64,000 bases of DNA from Viscum album (Eukaryota; Streptophyta; Magnoliopsida; Santalales; Viscaceae): assembly GCA_963277665.1 (NCBI GenBank), contig OY728157.1:369658067-369722066 (forward strand). Direction: 5' to 3'. The translations under genes and the position numbers were made by a program. The stretch's first letter is position 1. The number at the start of each line of letters is the position of its first letter. The notes beneath the pieces are model-generated. The model saw only the letters and a program-made list of their open reading frames with translations. It was not told the DNA's origin and ran no database searches. Positions 11,410 to 25,570 of this stretch are shown in pieces.

Positions 11410-14400
11410 TATAAATTCCCAAGCTTAAACATTAAATAATATTGAGTTAAGTAAATAATTTACATTGATAATCTTTTCAAGTTTAGAGATTTAGAGAATT
11501 ATTTCATAACTATTTCATAAAAAACCATAGAAATACAAAGTGGAAACTTCCAAGAGTATTCATTTATTCAATAATAGAAAAACTTTTAAAAATAAACATG
11601 GATACATTTCATGTTTAATCGTCATAACTTTTCCTTAATTCCTCCATTGACTGTATTATCCATTAAATCCAATGAAAACATTTAAAAACTTGGGATGAAA
11701 ACAAAAGGATCATTAAGGGACATAAAAAGAATGAAAACCACTTTTCCAGTTAAAACATCATAACCCATTTAATGTTATTTGATCATATGAAAGAAAACAT
11801 TTTCACATGAATAAAACTCATATTTTTTCCCAAAGAAAAACATGAAAACAAATAGCAACTAATTAAAACTCCTTTAGATGACTTAGAGCATCATATACAT
11901 AAAACACTTTCACAGCCCTTTCAATTAGAATTTCTATATAGATAACTTCCAATATTATTTTTACCTAATAAATTTAAGATATATAATGGGGTTCATTCTT
12001 TGTATAAGCTATATTAGGCTCACTTGTGAGCTATAATGGGGCTCAACCATTCATATAATCTATAATGGGCTCACTCGTGAGCTAAAATGGGGCTCAAAAC
12101 TTCGTATACGTTGTGTCAGTCTCAACTATAAGCTATAATGGGGATCAAAACACCATATAATCTATATCGGTATCACTAATTTTATATAATACTTAAGTTC
12201 AATTTCATGAAGAAAACACATTCATCACAAAACCCTTTTGAAAACTTCTTCTAATCCCATATTAAAAACATTTCTGTACAAAAATACCATTTTCATTTAA
12301 GAACCCATTTTCAATACCAAGATAACCAGAAAATGAATAAGGGTTTTCTTTTTATTTTAAAAACATTAATTAATATAGAGTAATCCATGTGTAAAATAAC
12401 GTTTATGGTGGTGGAGAAGACATTGTCACTGTATACAAGAAAAATATTCCTTTTGTCATTTTGTAAAGAAATTAAAATGCTTCGCATTAAAAGACTCCAA
12501 TTAAAAACTCTGAATGAAATTACAGATTGGAATAAAATTTCCTTTATAATCCTTTTATAAACATATAAATAAATATTCTAACTAATATCATGACGAAAAT
12601 ATTTTATAATTAAATATTTAAACGTTCAAGGTGTCTTATACCACATTGAACATTTAAATCATAATCTCCATGAATTAATACATTTACCAAAATAATAAAT
12701 AACATTATTATAGATAAAATATGGTTATTAAATCTCATAGGGGTTGTATATAAACTTTATAAATGAATAAAGGTGTATATTATCAAGAAATGTATCAATG
12801 AAAGGAGATTGAGACAAAATCCCTTCCCTTGATTCTGAATTCTCTCATACGTTATTTATCTTCTGGAATAATAAACATAGGATAATTTATAATTCCATGA
12901 GAAATTTTTTCTTTTTCATTATTCCTTTTATATCATTTATTATCATGTTATAACAATTACATAATTATTTAAGTTCATATCAGTCATTTTGTCGATATTC
13001 AGTACTTGAGTCAAAAATGAACTTGGTACGATGTCAATAGTCTATGTGGTCATATGTCCATTATCTCCAAAATTAAATTCAGGAAGTAATAATTAATTTC
13101 ATACATAAATTATACTTTTTAAATCCAACCATTCATTTATAGTATAAAAAATGAACAATGTTATAATCATGGAGACAGTAGGTCATACGTACGCATGAGT
13201 AACATTTCCATTTTTTCATTGATCATTATAGATATACGGTAATTATTATTCTATATTTCCTGAATGTTCATAATATAATTAAGATCATAATAATAATTTA
13301 AATATATTTATATATATCATACATGTTATGTGGTGAATAAAAATGATTCACACCGCTTTGTGGAGGTGATAATTCACAAGTACACATGAATGAAGCTATC
13401 ATTTTTATGTGCATGTAACGTAAGAACATAATTGATATATTAATATATTATAATAAACATAATTTCCTTAAAATCATATAGAAACCTTAATTCCATCATT
13501 ATGATGAGTCTTGAGAGATGGTAATGAAAAAAAACTTTATCGGTTCGTGAGGCGGTAGTCCGTCGTACACACAAACCAAATGTTTATTTCTCATTTGATG
13601 AAATTGGAGATGGATTTTGGTGATAATATTAAAATAATAAAATAAAAATATATTTAAAATAATGGAATTATTATTTCTTCCTAGATGAAGGAGATTTAAA
13701 AGAGGTGGAAGAATAAATAAAATAGAAACACTTAAATAAAATCAATACGTCTTCTTCGGTTGACCACCAATGAAGAACACCTTAACACCTCTAAGGATGG
13801 TGTTATGCCTAAACTAAGGCCTAAATAATTTTTTTAGGGATTATAGGAAGGTTTTTATTATATATTGGATAAAAAAGGTTATGGAAGTGTATGTAATAGA
13901 GAGGAACGAGTGCCTTCTTATAGGAGAGGGGAGGGGCATCCATGAAATTATTAAACATATTAAATTAATATAATTTCAATTTAGATTCCAAATGATCCCA
14001 AAATAATTTATTTCTAAGATAATATGATTTTGGGTTTAATAACCATCATCAAATTAAAATTATATATGATTTGAATATTTTTTTTAATCCTTATATTTTT
14101 GTTTTAACCCTTATTTTACTCTTTTTAATCTGACCGGGATATCATATTATTTATACTTTGTGGGTTAATTTAATTACCATAAAATGTTAAACGACAAAAA
14201 ATTATTCATTTATGACATATTAGGCAATATCCTAACAATTTATTAAAATAATATATTTTTATAAATTTTATAACATTTAATAAACTATTTTATATTTTAA
14301 AACAGCAAAAGTGTCTATTCTGACACTATTCATTAGTTGATTTTAAAAATTATCACAATTGAAAGATAAGTTATATAATACTATTTACAATCATCAAAAA

Positions 14401-15956
14401 AATGTCAAATATATTGATAAAATTCTTTTATGTAATAAGTTATTTCAATTAATTTTTATTTTAATATTTATAATATCATTTATTTTATTCTTTCATTAAA
14501 TAAGAAATTACTACATCATCTTTGCATCATAATTAAGTTTAATTATTTAATTTTTAAAAATCATAAATAAAATACCATGATATAGTTAATATTTTTATCT
14601 TTCCAATTACTATTTATAGTCTAAAATATCCCCTATATAACTCCATATAAAATAATTTACTTTAAAAAAAACTGTAACAAAAATGACTATTCATTTAATA
14701 TAATATTATAAATGAATTAAAGTCATCCAAGTTGCACCAAGTGGTCCTAAAATCTACCAAGGATGATCATGGTAATAATACACTCATCAAATTAAATTAG
14801 GACCCGATTTAGGGTAGTTTTATATTATTAAAATAATATTTTAACCTTTAATTAACCGATTTACCTTTAACAGTGTTAATAAAAATAATTACTAAAGTTA
14901 CTATTCATAATGTCCAAAAATAAAGGGGAACTATTTTCATAAATGGTACGTTGTGATACAAAATATGGAATCCATTTTTATGAATTAAAAGTACAATATT
15001 TGATGTAATTAATTTAAAATTAATCCTTTCTATCAAAATGAGAAAACAAGTCTCTTAAAGTAAAATCCATCAAAATATTGACATGTGTTTATATCTAATT
15101 TCAATGTGAAATTATATACAATAACCAAAATTGGATTAAATATTAAAAAATAATCTAATTATACCTTATAACCAATTAAAAAACTAATACAACAATGTGA
15201 ATAAATTATACAGAAAAGGAAGTTTGAATAAAAAATGTAGTATTTTTTACTATTCATTAAAACGTGAATTTAATTATAAAAATACAAAAAATTCAAGAAA
15301 AGTAAATATTGATGTCATTATTTCAAAAAAGAATTTTATTTTTTCAATTAGAACATATAAATGTGAAAAAAAACTAGATTTAAAATGGCTTCACCATTAA
15401 AAGGCGATAAAGCTATATTTTTGGAAAATTACCACATTTATCTGAAAAATTGAATATGTTCTTATATCATATCTAGAAATCATATAAGATGAATTTAAAC
15501 ATGAAATTTAATATATTAAATTTATATTTCATTAATAAAATCCACCAATAGTTCTTTTAATATTTTATGAACTCACATATTGGCATTTAAATAGTTCTTT
15601 TTTTGGAGAACCACATCCTTTATATTCAATTGGTTTTTATTTTCATTTCTAATTAATTTTATTACCAATGAATAATTATATAAACATATGTAAACCCTAT
15701 TTTCATAATTTAAATACTATGTTTCATTCCCTCTATTCTACCGACCATGTGATAACTACAACTTAACATAATAATATCAATAATATATTATTTTTTGGTA
15801 TAACTCAGTATTGTGTACAACATATGATTTCAAAGAAACCCATTGTTGCATGTTGGGTATACAATCAAACATATAGTCCCTTTATGGTAAAATATAATTC
15901 ATAAATATTAATAAATATAAAAAAATTATTATTCTATAATTACCTGGGTTGTTACA
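11410..15956 (-). repeat. 3' LTR of the LARD-like element
   Basis: On the minus strand it begins TGTAACAACCC at 15956, right after the PPT. It aligns with 17954-22340 throughout: start block with TTAAACATTA, the 50-bp subrepeat array at 11982-12180, a TTTTGTAGATATTCAGT-like block near 12990, and the end block. A segment of about 150 bp (roughly 14370-14530) has no counterpart in the other LTR. Confidence 0.85.
11982..12180. repeat. 50-bp tandem subrepeats within 3' LTR (about 4 copies)
   Basis: Diverged units begin CTATAATGGGGCTCA and contain a GGCTCACTCGTGAGCT-like palindromic core. The same array occurs in the other LTR. Confidence 0.8.
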
Positions 15957-15971
15957 TCCTTCCCCCCTTTT
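15957..15971 (-). other. Polypurine tract of the LARD-like element
   Basis: The minus strand reads AAAAGGGGGGAAGGA immediately followed by the LTR start TGTAAC. This junction fixes both the polarity and the LTR boundary. Confidence 0.85.
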
Positions 15972-16649
15972 ATAAATTGCGTCCTCACAATTTTAAATTT
16001 GGGCTAGTAACTATGGTTTTCCTTTTCAAAATTAATTCATTGAAATCCCACATCATAAAAAGAGTCAATAAAACCTCTACGTTAAATTAATGAAAGTGAA
16101 GTAAAAAAGGTCACATGAGAAATCATATAATGGGTTTCCATGTAGGAAAACATAGATATGGATGATAAAAATAACCCCCAAAGACTAATAGAGAGTGATA
16201 GAGAACATAGTCATTGGAAAGTTATCCATCACAAACCCATTAATATGTGATGGGTCAACGGATGATTGAGAAAAGTAAATGAATAAATTTTTTGTTTTAA
16301 TATCCTTTTGATATAATTGAGGAATTCATTTACTTCCTAGAATAAGAACACAAGGAAACACACTTACTTTTTGTATTTCTGTTTTATAAGAACAGTTTTA
16401 TCCCCATAATATTCCAGGAATTATGATGTACATACCTAAGAATTAACTTAATTATAAAAGATCACAAAAGCTATAAAGGATATCAATATGTTAAAACTAA
16501 TGTCCAAAATAAAGGCATACTTCCACATTAAACAAAATCCTTACATAAACATAACCTCACAAAACATCTCCCATAACAGTCCTTAATAACTTATTATCAC
16601 ATCAAATAAAACCTCATAAGGTTTATCTAAAACCTTTAATTTATAGAAA

Positions 16650-17700
16650 TCCTTTGAAAAATACCAGGCACTCAAGAGCTTCCATCACTTCACCAGATGT
16701 CTCAACATCAACTATAATAGTTGAAAAATATTTTCCCGAACCATTTTGTTTGATTATAATGATTTAATCCCTATGTAATTAACTCCAGACACTTATTTGA
16801 ATAATGTCCCAACTCACTACAAGTAAATCATATTATTGTTGACTGGTTATCTATTATATCATTATTGGTCTATTTAGGACCCTTTTTCTTTGCGATCAGG
16901 AACTTTATGACTAAACATACCACACCAGTGATACTTTCAATATCCGAACATACATTCCCAAAATTTATTTTACCACATATGAAATATGTTTTAGGTTTAC
17001 CTCCAAAATTCATAATTGGATGATTCTCTTTTTCCCACCATCTTGACCATTTTTTATTCTTATCATCTCATGGAACATAAGTGTTGGAAAACTCCATTTC
17101 AACTTTCTCAGCACAAAGAACTGCTTTTTCATAAGTTTTAAATTATCGGGAGTCCATATATCTTCATTTACCTAGTTGTAATATGGAGTAAAATCCATTA
17201 ATTTTAATGTCAATATATTGAATAAAATTAGGAACATACCTATACAATCTTGTGAAGTTCGTTTCATATTCTAAAATGTAATCTTCATTATTTTTATTTA
17301 ATTACATTAATTGGTTTTCCATCCTAAGCCAAATAACCTTAGGTAAATATTTCTCAAAGAAAATATACTTAAATTATTCCCATTAAATGGCATAAAGATC
17401 ATTTTTCTCTATAGTATTATTAACCAATGATCCCTATTGATCATATTCACCTTCAAAATGATAGATGAAAATAGTTACCTTTTAAAGTATCGAACATCCC
17501 TCCACTTCAAATATATTTTCTAGGGTATTGATCCATCCTTATGCTACCACTAGGTCAGATGATCTATTCAATTATGGGGGATGTTTCCTCATAAAATATT
17601 CCAATATTGACATATTCCTCAGTGTTATATCTAGATAGTCTCATGCATGGATACCACCACCATTTATATCCTAAGTAAACATCACCATCACTACAAGAAA
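16650..17700 (-). pseudogene. Ty3/gypsy gag remnant
   Basis: The minus-strand translation near 17340-17100 reads WLRMENQLM, then EYETNFTRLYRYVPNFIQ, then YEKAVLCAEKVEMEF. This is the spacing and wording of the plant gypsy Retrotrans_gag C-terminal half (particle protein that packages the RNA). Downstream, near 16990-16870, a degenerate zinc knuckle is visible (C.xCG, later C..FSHKVPD in a shifted frame). At least three in-frame stops and several frameshifts make it non-functional. The remaining interior shows no pol motif, so gag appears to be the only coding region the element ever had in this form. Confidence 0.75.
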
Positions 17701-17939
17701 ATGATTAGTTCCGATTTAGACCACCTTATTACATTGATTTGAAACGTTGATTTCCTCTCAATGCCTTCCGATTACAGTTTTCATATTTCCTATATAGAAA
17801 ACCAATTTGTACAGACATATTTTAAATGAAGCAATAAGGTGATCTTAGAGTGATACATAATTTCAACTTAAAAAAAATGTAAAATCATCCAAATGAAATT
17901 AATTAACACCATCCTAACCTCTAAATTTATCTAAACCAA

Positions 17940-17951
17940 CCTATAATACCA
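17940..17951 (-). other. Degenerate primer-binding site of the LARD-like element
   Basis: The minus strand reads TGGTATTATAGG, a mutated form of TGGTATCAGAGC with a small deletion. It lies 2 bp inside the 5' LTR end, as expected. Confidence 0.7.
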
Positions 17952-17953
17952 AA

Positions 17954-20900
17954 TATAAGGCCCTATAATTAAACATTACATAATATTGATTTATGTCAAG
18001 AATTTACATTGAGGATCTTTTCAGGTTTAGAGCTTTAGAGAATTCAGTCATAAATATTACATAAAAAACCATAGAAATACAAATTAGACACTTCTAATAG
18101 TATCTATTTATTCCATAAATTTTTTTTAAAAAAGGAACAAGGTTTATTTTTATGTTTAATCATCATTACATTTCCATGATTCCATCCTTAACTCTATTCT
18201 CCCTTAAATCCGGTGAGAACATTTAAAAACTTGGGCTGAACACAAAAATATCCGTAAGGGACATAAAAAAGAAAGAAACCCATTAATATAGTTAAAACAT
18301 GGTAACCCATATAATGTTCTTTGAGCGTATGAAACAAAAAAAATTACATGAATAAAATTCATATTTTTTTCATAACGAAAAACACTAAAATCAATAGTAA
18401 GAAATTAAAAATTCTTTAGATAACCTTGAGAATCATATACATAAAACAATTTCAAGCCCCTTTCAATTATAATAATCATATGGTTTAATTTAAATATTAT
18501 TATTACCTAATAAATTAGAGATCTATAATGGGGTTCACCCTTTGTATAAGCTATATCGGTCTCATCTATGAGCTATAATGAGGCTCAACCCTTTATATAA
18601 GATATAATGTGCTCACCCATGTGATAAAATGGGGATCAACCATTCAAATAAGTTGTTTCGGGCTCACCCGTGAGCTATAATGGGTCTAAACCATTCATAT
18701 AAGATATTTTGGGCTCACCTATTTCATATAATGGTAAATTATCATTTAATGAATAAAACACATTAATTAAAACCCTTTTGAAAACTTCTTCTAATCCCAT
18801 ATCAAAAACACTTCCATATAAAAATACAATTTTAATTTAAGAACCCATTTTCAATACCAAGACACCCAAAAAAAGGAATAAGTGATTTATTTTCATTTTA
18901 AAAACATTAATACTTATAGAGAAATCCAAGTATCAAATAACGGTTATAGCGGTAGAGAATTCATTATCGACATATACATGAAAAAGATTTTTTTTTCATT
19001 TTGTAATGAAAATAAAATGCTTCATATAAAAATATTTCTTTTGAAAAATCTTAATGAAATTCAATATAGACATAAAATAGCCTATATAATCCATTTATGT
19101 CGATATAAATAAATATGGAAATTAATATCATGATGAAAATATTTGAAAATTAAATCGTTAAACATTCAAGGTATCCCATACAACTTTGAACATTTAAATA
19201 TTAATCTCCTTGAATTATTAAATTTTAAAAAAGTAACATTATTATAGATAAAATATTGATATTAAATTTCATAGTGGCTGTATATTCACCTTATAAAATA
19301 ATAAAGGTGAATATTATCAATAAATTCCTCAAAGAAAAGAGATTGAGATGAAATACCTTACCTCAAGTCTGAATTGTATCGTGCTTTATCTTCTTAAATA
19401 ATAAACTCAGGTTAAATTATATTTGATTGAGAACATTATTCATTTTCATTATTCCTTTTATATCACTTATTATCATGTTTTAATAATTAAATAATTATTT
19501 AAGTTCGTATCAGTCATTTTGTAGATATTCAGTTCATGAGTCAAAAATGAAATCGGTACGATATGAATAGTCCATGCGGTCTTAAGTCCATAATCTCCTA
19601 AATAAAATTAATGAAATAATCAACAATTATACACATAACTTATACTTTTTAAATTAAACCATTCATTTATGTTATGAAAAATGAATAATGTTATAATGAT
19701 AGAGATGGTAGGTTGTACATATGCATGAGTAACGATTCCATTTTTCATTGTTCATTATGGAAATAAGGTAATTGCTATTTTATATTTTTATAATGATAAT
19801 AATATAGTTAACATCAGAATAATAATTTAAATATAATTATAAATATCATACAAGTGATGTGGCGAATAAAAATGATTCACAGTGCTTCGTGGATGTGATA
19901 GTCCACAAGTACGCACAGACGACATTATAATTTTTATGTTCATGTAATGTAAGTAAATAATTTAAATATTATTATCTTATAATGATAAATATGTCATGAA
20001 AATCATATAGAAACATTAATTCAATCCATATGACTAGTTTTGAGAGATTGTAATGAAAAATTAACAATATCGGTTTGCGAGGCAGTAGTCCTCCATCCAC
20101 ACGAACGAAATGTTCATTTCCAATTTGATGAAATTAGAGATGGATTTTTGTGATGATATTAACTTAATAAAATACAATTATATTGAGAATAATTGATTTA
20201 TTAGTTGCACATTGATTAAGGATATTTAAAGGAAGTGGAATAATAAATAAAATAGAAACACATAAATAAAATCAATACCTCTTATTCAATTGATCACCTT
20301 TAAAGAACACCGTAACACCTCTAAGAAGGGTGTTCTTTCTAAAAATAAAGACAAAAGAATGTGGGTAGGGATTATATTAATGGTTTTGGGAATATATTGG
20401 CCAATAAAAAAGGTTTTTTAAGAGTTAGTAATAGAGTGTAATGGGTGCCTTTTTATAGGAGAGGGGAGGGGAACCCTTGAAATTATAAAAAGTACTAAAT
20501 TAATGTAAATTAAATTTCGATTCCAAATGGCCCCAAACTAATTTATTTCAAATATAAGATTACTTTGGGATTAATAACCATCATCCAATTAAAATTTTAC
20601 ATGTTTTGAATATTTTTTAATCCTTATATTTTTGTTTTAACCCTTATTTTACCCTTTTTAATCTTATCATAATATCATGTTATCTATAATATGTGTGTTA
20701 ATGTAATTAGCATAACATGTAAAACGACCAAAAAATGTTTCATTGATGAAATATTAGGGATTATCCTAACTATTGGCTAAATATTATATTTTTATGAATT
20801 TTATAACATTTAATAAATTATTTTATATTTTAAAATACCAATAGTGTCAATTTTGACACTATTCATTAGTTGAAATTTAAAAAATATCATAACTGTAATG

Positions 20901-22340
20901 ACATTGTGCCATATTTAAATTTAATTATTTAATTTATAAAAAATAAAAAATAAATTATCATGACATAAGTAATATATTTATCTTTCTAATGACTATTTAT
21001 TGTTGAAATTATCCACTGTATAACTCCTTATTAAAACAATTTTCTTTTAAAAAAATAAAAGTGTTACAAAACTAACAATTCAATGAATATAATACTATAA
21101 ATGCATTAAAGTCATATAATGAGCTCTAAGTGGTCCAGAAATTGGCCGAAGGATGATAATGGCCGGAACACACTCATAGAATTAAATTAAGATAAGTTTT
21201 AGGTATGTTTTATATTATAATAATATTATATTTACCTTTAATTACCCGATTTACCTTTAAAAGTGGTACTAAAAATAATTACATATGTTACTAACCATAA
21301 TGTCTTAAAAGGGGGTCTATTTACATAATTTGGACCTTATGATTCAAAATATGAAATCCATTTTTTCAAATTCAAAACATAGAATTTTCAATAATTTATT
21401 TAAAATTAATCGTCGTTGTCAAATCGAGAAAACAAGTTTTTTTAAAGTAAAATCCATCAAAAGATTGACATGTGTTTATATCAGATTTCATTTTGAAATT
21501 ACTTAAAATGACCAAATTTGGATTAAAAGATAAAAATTAATCTAATTTTACTTTAAAAAAAAATTAAAAATAGAATCTAAAAATATAAATAAATTATACT
21601 AAAAGGCAGTTTTAATTAAAAATGCAGTATTTTCATTATTCATTAAAATAATAATTTATTTAGAAAAATACAAAACATTCAACCAAAGTAAATTTTTATG
21701 TCATAATTTCAATGAATAATTTTATTTCTTCAAATATAATATATAAAAGTGATAAACCCATTTTTAAAAGGGGTTCACATAAAAAGGTGGTAAAACTGGA
21801 TTTTTTGAAAAATATTTCATTTATCTGAAAAATTGAATTTATTCATATATCATATCTAGAGAACATATAATATTAATTTTAAAAATAAAATTCAATATAT
21901 TACATATATATTTCATTAATAAAATCCATCAACAATGTTTTTATTATTTTATTAACTCAATTATTTTCATTTAAATAGTTTTTTTTTCAAAAAAACACAT
22001 CTTTTATATTCAATTGGTTTTTATTTTCATTTATAATTAATTTTATAAACAATTAATAATTATATAAACATGTGTAAACCCAATTTTCTTAATTTATTTA
22101 ATATCTTTCATTCTCCTCATTCTAACAGTTATGCGATAACTACAACTGATAATCATAATATTAATAATATATTATTATTTTTGTATAACTTATCCCTTTG
22201 TGCTATGCATGATTTCAGAGAAACTTATTATTGGATATCAGGTATGCTATCGAATATAGAGTATCCTTATGTTAAAATATTAATCATAAATATTAATAAA
22301 TATGAAAAAAATTTATTCTATAATTACTTTGGATGTTACA
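17954..22340 (-). repeat. 5' LTR of the LARD-like element
   Basis: The minus strand begins TGTAACATCC at 22340 and ends next to the PBS. It aligns with the 3' LTR from end to end with substitutions and indels throughout, so the insertion is not recent. The frames at 18882-19112 and 22070-22372 lie in this non-coding repeat and have no counterpart of the same length in the other copy. Confidence 0.85.
18523..18730. repeat. 50-bp tandem subrepeats within 5' LTR (4 copies)
   Basis: Four successive units of about 50 bp starting CTATAATGGGGTTCACC. The GGCTCACCCGTGAGC core is self-complementary in the third unit. Confidence 0.8.
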
Positions 22341-25010
22341 ACACTCTTTTAGTTTTTGTGGTATTTTTTTAATAAGGATGATAATTCATGATTTCAATAT
22401 GTTAGTATTACATTCATGGAAGTATTTTGAAGTTCCCATGGACATTTATGAGAAAACAATTCTTGTAAGTTGTTTAGTGTACCGTAGAATATTGATAAAA
22501 AATTTGGAGTTTCTAAGCCATGTATATGGATGCCTTGAAGTTTGGGAGTGATATTGTTATATTCACATGACATTGTAAGAGATAATACCAGTGTTTATAT
22601 GGAATATATAATATGATTTAGTTAGTGTCTATATTATTCTTAGACAATGTTTTAAAAATTTTAGCACATTGAGATAGTGAAACATTTCTAAAATACTTGG
22701 AGTATTTACTTGTTGCATAAGTTTGAAAATTTTTTATGGTGATTGAGGTTGAGTAAAAAGTATTCTAAAGTGTCTTGAAGTATTTGAAGATATTGTAATT
22801 AATATATTTCTATTTAATATTATTTTTAAAGTTTGTTAAAGGGCGTGTTGGTTTGATGACCATAAATTATGTAATTTAAGTTCTGTTAGGAAAAGGATTA
22901 GAATACTCTTATATAGTGAGCATTTACCCTTACAATGTGCCTTAGTTATTTTTAGTGAAAAAAGGTGGTACCATCCTAAGATAGTTATATGATAGAGATC
23001 AACCATATAAATACCTAGGTGGATATGAAGAATCTTTAATGTGGTGTGGATCAACACATTAGAGCATTCATGTGGGGAAGTGTAAGAGGAAGCATCCTAT
23101 GGGGCAGCACAATGACCCTCCAACCCTTTTGGTCCAGAAATTATTTTTTTAAGTAGTGGATAGGAAATTGAAGGTTATAAAGTAGTGGCCTCCCATAAAA
23201 ACATTGATGTTGGACAAAAAATGTTCTATATTTTGCATTTGTTTGATAATAAAAACACACAAAAAACATCAAATGAGACGATGTCATAACCTATCATCTT
23301 CAACCTTGAGGTTCTAAAAATTTATTTGAGAAAATAATGATACATCTATAAGTCTCATTTCGTCACTATGAGTATCAAGAGATCAATTCCTACAATAGAT
23401 ATATATGAGGAAATTATCTAGGTAGTAAATAAGATGATGCTATATTATTCATACCCTACTATAAGAATCACCATAATTGAAGACTACGATCCAAGATGAG
23501 TCCAAGTATTTTTGTGATTCCAAATAAAGATGCACATATTTTCCAAATACAGGAATAATTGTTGAGGATCTCAAGTTAATTTTTAATTATAACAAAACGA
23601 GTTTCATAAAGATAATACAACACTATAAAAATCATCTCTAAGTCTCATAAGAATCATTGAGGAATATTTGTTTATGTCTACTGGGTAAGGATGAGTTCAT
23701 AAGGATGAATTCTCATCTTGGTAAAAGTGTATGAGGATTATTTTTCCTTATATTTTAAGGTTCATACAAATCTTCAATATAAGGATCACTATAAAATTCG
23801 TAAATATCATTCATCCTTATGTTTCAAGTTTATAAGGATAAATTCACTTGTGTTATTGCCTCAAAATGTGGAAGCCATGATGTAATCATGTCATGAAGTA
23901 AAATAAAACACATATGATGAGAATGAGAGTAAAGGATGGTTTTTATATGACATTACATGATAGATGGAGAATATTGTGAGAAAATTCTTCACTATATTTA
24001 AAGGATCCAATCCATATCTATTTTGTTGAATTATTACATGAAATTATGATATCATTAATATAGACTGTATTTTTGGTTGTTTTAAGATGAGAGAAAAATC
24101 CCTGATTAATTTAGATATCATGGGAAAATTCAAATATTGATGTTCAATTAAATTAAATATAATCAATGATAAATCTAGAAATCATTGCTGTACGAATTTG
24201 GAAACATTGAGTTTTATGGAGATTCACAATTATTAGAATATATTCACATGGTTTTCTTTTGAATATTTATTCTCAGATGAAGGAGAAAAAGTATGGGTGT
24301 GATATCTGATATAGAGCTAAGATTTATAACCCATGTATCAAAGGAAATTGGATATAAATTATTCTTCATGTAATTGTTTATTTTTGTGAATTCTATGGTA
24401 GAATAAAACCTAGTTCTATAGAAAAAGTTCATTTATTATAAACTATAAAAAAAATAAAAAGAAGAAAATCAATTGAAGCTATTAAAGATATGTTTATCAT
24501 GCATTGAATAATAAGAAAAAAAGAGAAAGATATTGACATACTTATTTCAGATTTTTATAAAAATTCATAATTAATTATTTGAGATTCATCATATAGTTTG
24601 ATTATAAACTATAAGGTTTAAAAAAGATAAAGTCATACCTTTGATTGTTTTATTTGTGATATGGAATAGTTAATTATTGTATTTTAGGTAGATCTATTGA
24701 ATGTTTCAGTCTATAGAATAATATCTGATTAATGTTGTTTAGAAGAGAACCAATATTATAGGTGTGAGAAAAATATCCATGTAGATATCATCCTCACACC
24801 CATAAAAATTCATATTTCTCAAATAAAACCACTTTAGGTTAAGTGATAACCATACAACCCCTGAAATGAAATACACAAACTAATTAACCCCTTCCTTTAA
24901 AAACCAAAAAAATCATAATAATCACAGACAAAAAAATAAAATTTTCAATTTTAAAAAATTGGTTGAGTTAGAAGGGAAAAAACTGGAAAATCTAAAAATA
25001 TGGAAGGGAT
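22341..25010. other. Unassigned region right of the LARD-like element
   Basis: No diagnostic protein motif was found. Several short frames (22333-22551, 22836-23057, 24244-24432) lack recognisable domains and have the base composition of their surroundings. Repeated TATAAGGAT/ATCCTTAT phrases occur between 23690 and 23860. I cannot support any gene. Confidence 0.4.
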
Positions 25011-25017
25011 GATGAAG

Positions 25018-25570
25018 AAGGCGCAACTATCTATTGTTTCCACCACATTCCCAAACCACCACGTTATCCATTGTGCCAGAGTAGGATGAGGTTACACACA
25101 ATAGGATGGATGGAAACATAGTATAGGAGAGTAGTGAAGGTCAGAAAAATGCTGAGATGAATGAAGAGAGTGTCCCTTCAAGCTCCCCTTGACACAATCC
25201 CAAATAAAAAAATTTCCATCATGTCTAAACGGAGATGGGGTCGCACACAATGGGTAAATTAGTAAGAGTGATAGAAGGAAATTAACAAAAAAGGACTAGT
25301 GGAGAATTGTGAAGGCCAAAACCTATAGATTCAAGAATGAGATGACATCTGACTCCTTCTCTAACACAATCCCACACCAAAAAAAAGCATCATCACACTA
25401 GACCAATGATATTGTTCGATTCGATGAGTTTGGAACATGGATCACTAAAAAAATGAATGATGTCATTCACCATGTATAGAGTGGTAGATAAAGAGAAAGG
25501 TGACTAAGTTTCTCAGGATAGTGAAGGAAAATCTTCACCACCAAAGGAGGATCAGAATCCCAAATAGGGG
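25018..25570. repeat. Diverged tandem repeat, about 150-190 bp, three units
   Basis: Landmarks recur in order: GAGGTTACACACAAT (25088) and GGGGTCGCACACAAT (25237); GTAGTGAAGGTCAGAAA, ATTGTGAAGGCCAAAA and ATAGTGAAGGAAAA; GACACAATCCCAAATAAA (25192), AACACAATCCCACACCAAA (25363) and CAGAATCCCAAATAG (about 25550). The copies are strongly diverged. Origin unknown. Confidence 0.5.

Larger units (their letters stand above)
11410..22340 (-). mobile_element. LARD / TR-GAG type Ty3/gypsy-derived element
   Basis: Two very long direct repeats (about 4547 and 4387 bp) enclose only about 2.0 kb. Element polarity is minus. A PPT (AAAAGGGGGGAAGGA on the minus strand) abuts the LTR start TGTAACAACCC at 15956. 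A degenerate tRNA-Met PBS abuts the other LTR at 17940-17951. The interior carries a broken gag and no protease, reverse transcriptase, RNase H or integrase. Known large retrotransposon derivatives and TR-GAG elements have this organisation and depend on an autonomous partner. The left outer end is blurred by mutation, and a target-site duplication was not recognisable. Confidence 0.85.

Noticed and set aside
22070..22372. 100-residue frame MCKPNFLNLFNIFHS...
   Set aside because: Lies at the end of the 5' LTR of the LARD-like element. The homologous stretch of the other LTR is not open, and there is no recognisable domain.
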